From the NCBI GenBank assembly GCA_963693085.1, contig OY856411.1, forward strand, positions 63,658,001-63,722,000: 64,000 nucleotides of DNA. The letters are read 5' to 3'. The stretch is from Alisma plantago-aquatica. Lineage: Eukaryota; Streptophyta; Magnoliopsida; Alismatales; Alismataceae. The notes below the pieces were generated by a model that ran no database searches, had not been told where the DNA came from, and saw only the letters and a program-made list of their open reading frames with translations. Made by a program: the position numbers and the translations under genes. This document shows positions 59,125 to 64,000 of the stretch, piece by piece (positions within the stretch are counted from its first letter, which is position 1; every line of letters begins with the position of its first letter).

Positions 59125-61610
59125 AAAAACAATAAGGAGCGAGAAACTTTTTTATTTTTAGGGAAGGATGGAGGATCCTATGATTGGGATCCCCCGTCAT
59201 CAATTAAATAGCTAAATCGACATTTACAAGGTTTATAAAGATCGAAGGGAAAGACTGTGAATAAGAAAACCTATCTACTTGCCCCCTACAGGCCAAATTA
59301 GCAACCTCATGGGCTACCATATTACACTTAAGGCTAACATAGCTAAAACTGCAAAAATGGAAAAGTTGTTTCAAAGAGATGATGTCTTCTGCTATGGCAC
59401 CTAAGTAGTCCCTCCTCAAACCGACATTGTTGCATGTTTGAACTACCTCCATGGAGTCGGATTCCACCTACACCTATTCGGCGCCCTCCTTGCTTGCCCA
59501 AAGCAACGTTGTCCGCACCACTATGGCTTCTGTCATTGCCACGTCTGCCCCGATGGTCGTCTTCTCCCCCGCGATGCCCGTCAGTAGCCCGTCCCAATTC
59601 CGCAGTACCATACCGATGGCCGATGCACCATCTTTCCCACAGGAGCCATCCACATTGAGTTTGTACCTCCCATGCGCCGGTTTGTTCCATGCTGCCCTCG
59701 CGCAACCTGCAGCTTGACCACCACTGCTGGCAGTTGCATGGAGCTGCACTCGTGTGCCCCTAATCGTAGCCAACAAGCAACAGAACAAGTATCCACTATG
59801 CACATCGCCACTCTGGAAAACTTGCATGTTTTGCCCCCTCCATACCGACCACATGGCAGAAATGATCACCTCAGCCTCTTGTTTAGATGCCTCTCCAGAG
59901 CAGACCTCATAGTAGCATTGATCTCTGCATCTTTGATGTCTTCCACCCATTCTTGTATCCCATTTGTCATTTGTTCCCATACCTCTGTCGCGTTAGGACA
60001 CCAGAATAACATATGAGGGATCATTTTCTTCTTTGTCATACATAGCATGCAACTTCCGTCCTCTATGCAATGTCTGTCAGAAAGCCTCCCTCTTGTTGCT
60101 AGGCCCCCCGTGCAAGTCCTCCACAAGAAGTGGGTTGTATTGGGGCTCCATCCTACTTGCCATATGCTCTTCCACATCCTATCTCCTTGCTGTAAATTAT
60201 ATCGTCGGGCTTCCTCCTTACCTAACATCCCCAACCAATAAGCAAAACGGACTGAGAACACCCCTCTATTCGAGGGCCATCACATCCAGGTGTCTTTCGG
60301 GCCTCTTAGACTCAAGGGAGTGACACATATCCTCTTGGAATAGCTGTCCAGAAAGCTCTCTCTCACCTTACACACGTCCCAACTCTTACCATTTGTTGTC
60401 ATGAGTTCTCTTATTGTGATGTAAATTGTGCCTTCATTAACTTAAATCGTGTAAGGGTGTCGTTCTCCTTAGGCAGCCAAGTATCCTCCCAAATAATTAC
60501 ATCTTCCCCGTTGTCAATTCTCCATTCCACACCCTCTTTCAGCAAAGCCTTTGCTCCCCATAGACTTCTCCATGTGTAGCGGGGATTATGGCCCCTTCTA
60601 GCTTCCCATATGGACGTTCTAGGGAAATATCTTTCTTTTAGAACTCTAGTCGCAAGAGATTCTGGGTGGACTACCAATCTCCAAAGCTGTCTCACCAGAA
60701 GAGCTTGGTTGAAAGTATGAAAATCTCTAAAGCCAAGGCCTCCTTGTCTTTTTGGTCTACATAAATTGCTCTAGCTCATCCAGGATATCTTCCTTTCTTT
60801 GTCCTTTGTCCCCCACCAAAATCTGGATATTATTCTTTGGATCTCATCTAAGGTACTGGCTGGTAGCTGGAAGATGCTCATAACATACATTGAGATTTCT
60901 TGTGCTACCGCTTTGATGAGAACCTCTTTCTCGGGCTTTGACAAAAGCTTTTCTGACCATCCTTGAAGCTTTTCCAGATTCTTTCTTTTATGAAGCTGAG
61001 GACCTACTTTTTTGACATGTCCACAGATATACGGAGGCCTAGATATTTAGTGTGATAGTCTACCTCTCACACATCCAGGAGTCTCTTCAGTTCCTCTCTT
61101 TTCATGGCCTCGATCCCCTTACTGAAAACAACCCTGTGTTGGAAAAATTACTCTTCTGTCCGGATGCCTATTTGTATTGGCTGATAATTCCAACTATCTT
61201 CAGGCACTCTACATTAGTTTCTCTAGCAAAAAGAATACTATCGTCTGCAAAGAAAAGATGTGAGATGTGTGGCGCACCTCTACTCGGCTTAATATCGAGT
61301 ATGAGGTTGTCACGTGTAGTAGTAACTAGCAAGGTAGAAAAAGCTTTAGCGCATAAAATAAAGAGATAGGGGGAGAGAGGGTCACGCTGGCAAAGTCCAC
61401 ATGCTGGCTTTGTGCTTCTGGTCTGGTCTCCGTTGATAGCAAAAGTGTGCTAGACACAGATGTGATACATTCTTGGACTTTACCCCTCCACTTCATACTG
61501 AAACCCATTCTCTCCATGACAAAGCTGAGAAAATTCCACTCTACCCTATCATAGGATTTGGACATGTCCAAGATATAACTAGTCTTAGTGTAGGGAAATA
61601 TAACATCAGA
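59125..61610 (-). pseudogene. L1-type LINE, 5'-truncated (RT, zf-RVT, RNase H)
   Basis: In minus order: ILDMSKSYDRVEWNFLSFVM (RT palm, catalytic Asp of LDMSK.YD), the second catalytic block HLFFADDSILFARET (FADD at 61240-61251), then KYLGLRIS, ESLATRVLKERYFPRTSI and GVEWRIDNGEDVIIWEDTWL. Next is zf-RVT (WRTCTGGLATRGRLSDR, CMLCMTKKKMIPHMLFWCPN), and last an RNase H: WNKPAHGRYKLNVDGSCGKD, VLRNWDGLLTG, VESDSMEVVQTCNNV and CNMVAHEVANLA. This order is that of plant L1 elements with a C-terminal RNase H. Upstream endonuclease and ORF1 are missing. Several stops and frameshifts; the RNase H part is interrupted only by two stops near 59465. A T-rich stretch at 59145-59160 (A-rich on minus) marks the 3' side. 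Confidence 0.9.
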
Positions 61611-62193
61611 TAGGCAACAGAAATAAAAAAAATTACTAACATATTTCCCATTAACCAACAGATCACGTCAGTAACTATGTAATGGGAAGGATGGTTTCAT
61701 TAAGATATACCTAGTCCTTGAGCAAGTCTAGTGGCAATCCTCGTCGGTGTAGTTGTGCACTTTGTCTTAGACGGTGTCTGTGCAGTTCTTGATTGCGTTG
61801 GGTCTCATCTGACTTCTCATCCACAAACAGTAGACTCAGACAACTGTTACAGCGGTTGCTCTGATCTCGCCACGGACTGTGAGTTGATGTTGCCCTCCTA
61901 ACACCACCTAAAGGACTCCTGCCTCTAGAGTAGTCCACACAGACCAACTAGAACCCATGTCTTCCCGCTAGAATGGATAGGAAGGATTTAGCCGAACCGT
62001 TGGTGTACTAGTCACCAACCTGCTCTCTCACAACAATGATCATCAACTATTTCTCTCCCGTAAGTATCTCTCTCTAGTCGGGTAGGACTTGCTCAGGCTC
62101 TCTTAGTTATCACAACCAGAGTTGACAATAATTGTTAGAGAAACTAATTCTCAATTGTCTATGTTGTGCTCTGAAAAGCCCCCAGTACCCCTC

Positions 62194-62201
62194 TATTTAT
62201 A
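62194..62201 (-). promoter_or_regulatory. TATA box in the copia LTR
   Basis: TATAAATA on minus, flanked by CTACTATAAATAGAGG, at an internal LTR position where the element's promoter is expected. Confidence 0.6.
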
Positions 62202-63572
62202 GTAGAGGCCAGGGTCAGGGTTCCCAATATGTGCAGGAGTGGAAGGGACCGGAAGATCTCAAATTTTCACAATAATTCTAGAAGTTTCACAACATGCGAC
62301 AGCCGAAAAAGTCATCTGGAAACCCAGATGGTCATCTGGCGTGCCATACAATCATTTGGCACAGTCCAAATGGTCGTCTGGTGTTTTTTAGTTTTGCACA
62401 TATGTCGGCAATTCAATTCCAATTAGTGCACGTGATGACGTCAACACCAATCATATGTGCAATCAAATTGCACCCCTGAACCGATCATCTAGTGTATCTG
62501 AGACAATCATCTTGCACCAAGTGAGATGGTCTTCTAGCACCCTGGGTTAGGCTAAATTCCAGCCAATGTACAATACAATCAACTTGACACTCCAAACAGT
62601 TGTCACAACACTTGAACTGATCATTTGACTGTCTAATCAGCTGATTTGTTGCGTGAATTGAAAATCTAAATACTTTAGTAATCAATCCAATCATCATTCA
62701 AGATCAAAACTCCTCTTCTAGATGAGTTTCTATGTGTGTGACCCTATAGGTATCATAATGTCCATAACAACTTATGACATCACAAGCATTGAGCGGTGCC
62801 TAGTCACACATCATTGCTACCCAAGTAAATGGAAAGTTGAAGAAAAAATTCAACCTACAATCTGAGTATGGTGTTATAATGTTTGAATAGTTCCTTTGTC
62901 ATTGATATCTAGATTAAACTAGAGGCATGGAGCAGTCATCCTCATTATTATTCAATCTTATTTCTTCAACTAGAGCAGATTGCATGAGATATATGTAAGC
63001 TCAATATCACATACTAACTCACATGTGTATGGCCATACTTTTCTCAGTCTCGTTAATCAAGAGGCCTTGGATATCATACTCCTATATCAGGGATAAATCT
63101 AATATCTATCACTCATATTCAGTCCCCATGTGTCAAAGTCACCCAATCATCACTGGTATAACAACCCATGTTTCAGGTATGCGTTTGATGATATTAAAAT
63201 GTACCCAAAGATATGTGATGAGTGTAGTGATTTTAGGTCTAAGAACCACAATCACCACCATCATTGTGAGAGATGATTATGAATTTCATGATGATGGCTT
63301 CCATGTGTCAGTTTCATGGTGGGTTTATCTGATACACTATTCTCTAACATGTATCTATGTGCTTGGTTTTATATTAGCATATCATGACTAATGAGATTTT
63401 TCATCAACCAGCTCACACTATGATCCTATGTGTTATTGTTGTCTATCAACCTTCCACAACAAAAACCAATCAGGGACATAATGAGAATGTATATATGTAC
63501 TCTTAACATCTGTATGATCTCATTTCTTCCCAATCACGTACTTGAAGACATACGTCATTGAGTAATATCATT

Positions 63573-63822
63573 CTCTAGACATTTATTATGTTATTTATTA
63601 TCTCATAAATGAATATACAAAATAAATTGTAAGATTAATTTTATTATTAATGAAATCATTTACATGTTATGCCATTACTATCATCATATGATTGGCTCTC
63701 TAGACATTTATTATGTTATTTATTATCTCATAATTGAATATATAAAATAAGTTGTAAGCTTGGTTTTATTATTAATCAAATCATTTACATGTTATGCCAT
63801 TACTATCATCATATGATTGGCT
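63573..63822. repeat. 125-bp tandem duplication in the copia LTR
   Basis: Two near-identical copies beginning CTCTAGACATTTATTATG at 63573 and 63698. A third start (CTCTAGGCATAC) at 63823 is where the LTR start lies on minus, so the repeated unit is the first 125 bp of the LTR. Confidence 0.93.
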
Positions 63823-63847
63823 CTCTAGGCATACATACCAATATAAT

Positions 63848-63859
63848 CCCACTTGCACT
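63848..63859 (-). other. Polypurine tract of the copia element
   Basis: On minus AGTGCAAGTGGGA, the usual CAAGTGGGAGA-type tract found directly before plant copia 3' LTRs. Confidence 0.75.
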
Positions 63860-63990
63860 TAGAGCGAATCGCCCATGGATCTCATCCCTAGTGACCTAAC
63901 ATGACCATCATGCTTCTGCTGTGTAAGTGCTTAAACAATGGGTTTAGCAATGTTTGCTTTAAGTCGGTATTGTGCAATTTTCCCATCTCT
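63860..63990 (-). pseudogene. Copia pol 3' end (RNase H tail), decayed
   Basis: Minus-strand reading gives TDLKQTLLNPLFKHL, then two stops flanking a short stretch, then DPWAIR, close to the 'T..N.ADPLTK.L' and 'MGIR' blocks that end copia pol. It runs to near the window edge; the rest of the element lies outside. Confidence 0.6.
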
Positions 63991-64000
63991 TTGTTGAATT

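Larger units (their letters stand above)
61640..63840 (-). mobile_element. Ty1/copia 3' LTR, minus orientation
   Basis: On minus the LTR begins TGGTATGTATGCCTAGAG just after a polypurine tract, similar to the start of many plant copia LTRs. A TATA box (TATAAATA on minus, 62194-62201) is followed by a leader. The lower limit is uncertain and is set where the LINE begins. ORFs in it (for example 63023-63391) have no family match. Confidence 0.65.

Noticed and set aside
59434..60323. Plus-strand ORFs over the LINE
   Set aside because: They lie opposite the zf-RVT and RNase H domains, which give clear family motifs on minus.
63023..63391. 122-codon ORF with hydrophobic C-terminus
   Set aside because: Lies within the copia LTR on the strand opposite to the element and has no family match or conserved context.

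Overview
The window reads as nuclear DNA of a flowering plant. The evidence is spliced genes with GT-AG introns, a plant cell-wall (Ole e 1-type) protein, and a dense layer of plant transposable elements: Ty3/gypsy and Ty1/copia LTR elements, L1- and RTE-type LINEs, hAT and Mutator-like DNA elements, and long (TA)n runs. The one intact gene is GC-rich with GC-rich third codon positions, inside a very AT-rich background. That would suit a monocot, but it is only a hint and I do not name a species.

Layout. 0-10 kb: two copia LTRs in opposite orientation (about 110-1124 minus, 8885-9969 plus), a MITE-like insert inside a (TA)n run, a 470-bp hAT-type element with a perfect 8-bp target duplication, and a 5.0-kb solo gypsy-type LTR with a perfect 5-bp target duplication. 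The solo LTR carries a cluster of short palindromes. 10-20 kb: degenerate gypsy remains on the minus strand (two integrase fragments, a primer binding site, a long LTR) and an RTE-type endonuclease fragment. 20.5-23.2 kb: an element with long inverted ends, itself split by a 1.47-kb hAT-like insertion. 23.9-25.2 kb: a decayed L1-type LINE. 25-30.6 kb: no recognised gene; a tandem duplication, a 169-bp MITE and three long (TA)n tracts.

30.7-38.0 kb is the most notable unit. It is a 7.4-kb Mutator-like element whose long inverted ends are built from short palindromic repeats. It carries a full-length MuDR-type transposase reading frame (broken only by stop codons) and a second, multi-exon gene of the plant mobile domain (aminotransferase-like) family. 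Immediately beyond it (38.3-39.6 kb, minus) lies the only gene that looks intact: a three-exon gene for a 334-residue secreted Ole e 1/proline-rich protein. A second patch with the same kind of terminal repeat lies at 40.1 kb, so the gene sits between two related repeat patches.

42.5-57.0 kb is a stack of gypsy LTRs: a 2.9-kb LTR that is an inverted copy of the one at 16.0-18.6 kb, then an LTR - primer site - short coding-free interior - polypurine tract - LTR unit. A 3.47-kb solo LTR of a related family is nested inside the first of those LTRs with a perfect 5-bp target duplication. 57.7-58.3 kb is a 300-bp tandem duplication. 59.1-61.6 kb is a 5'-truncated L1-type LINE (minus). 61.6-64.0 kb is the 3' end and LTR of a copia element (minus).

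Apart from the Ole e 1-type gene, nothing here looks able to make a full protein. All pair comparisons, exon calls and target duplications were read by eye, without alignment software.
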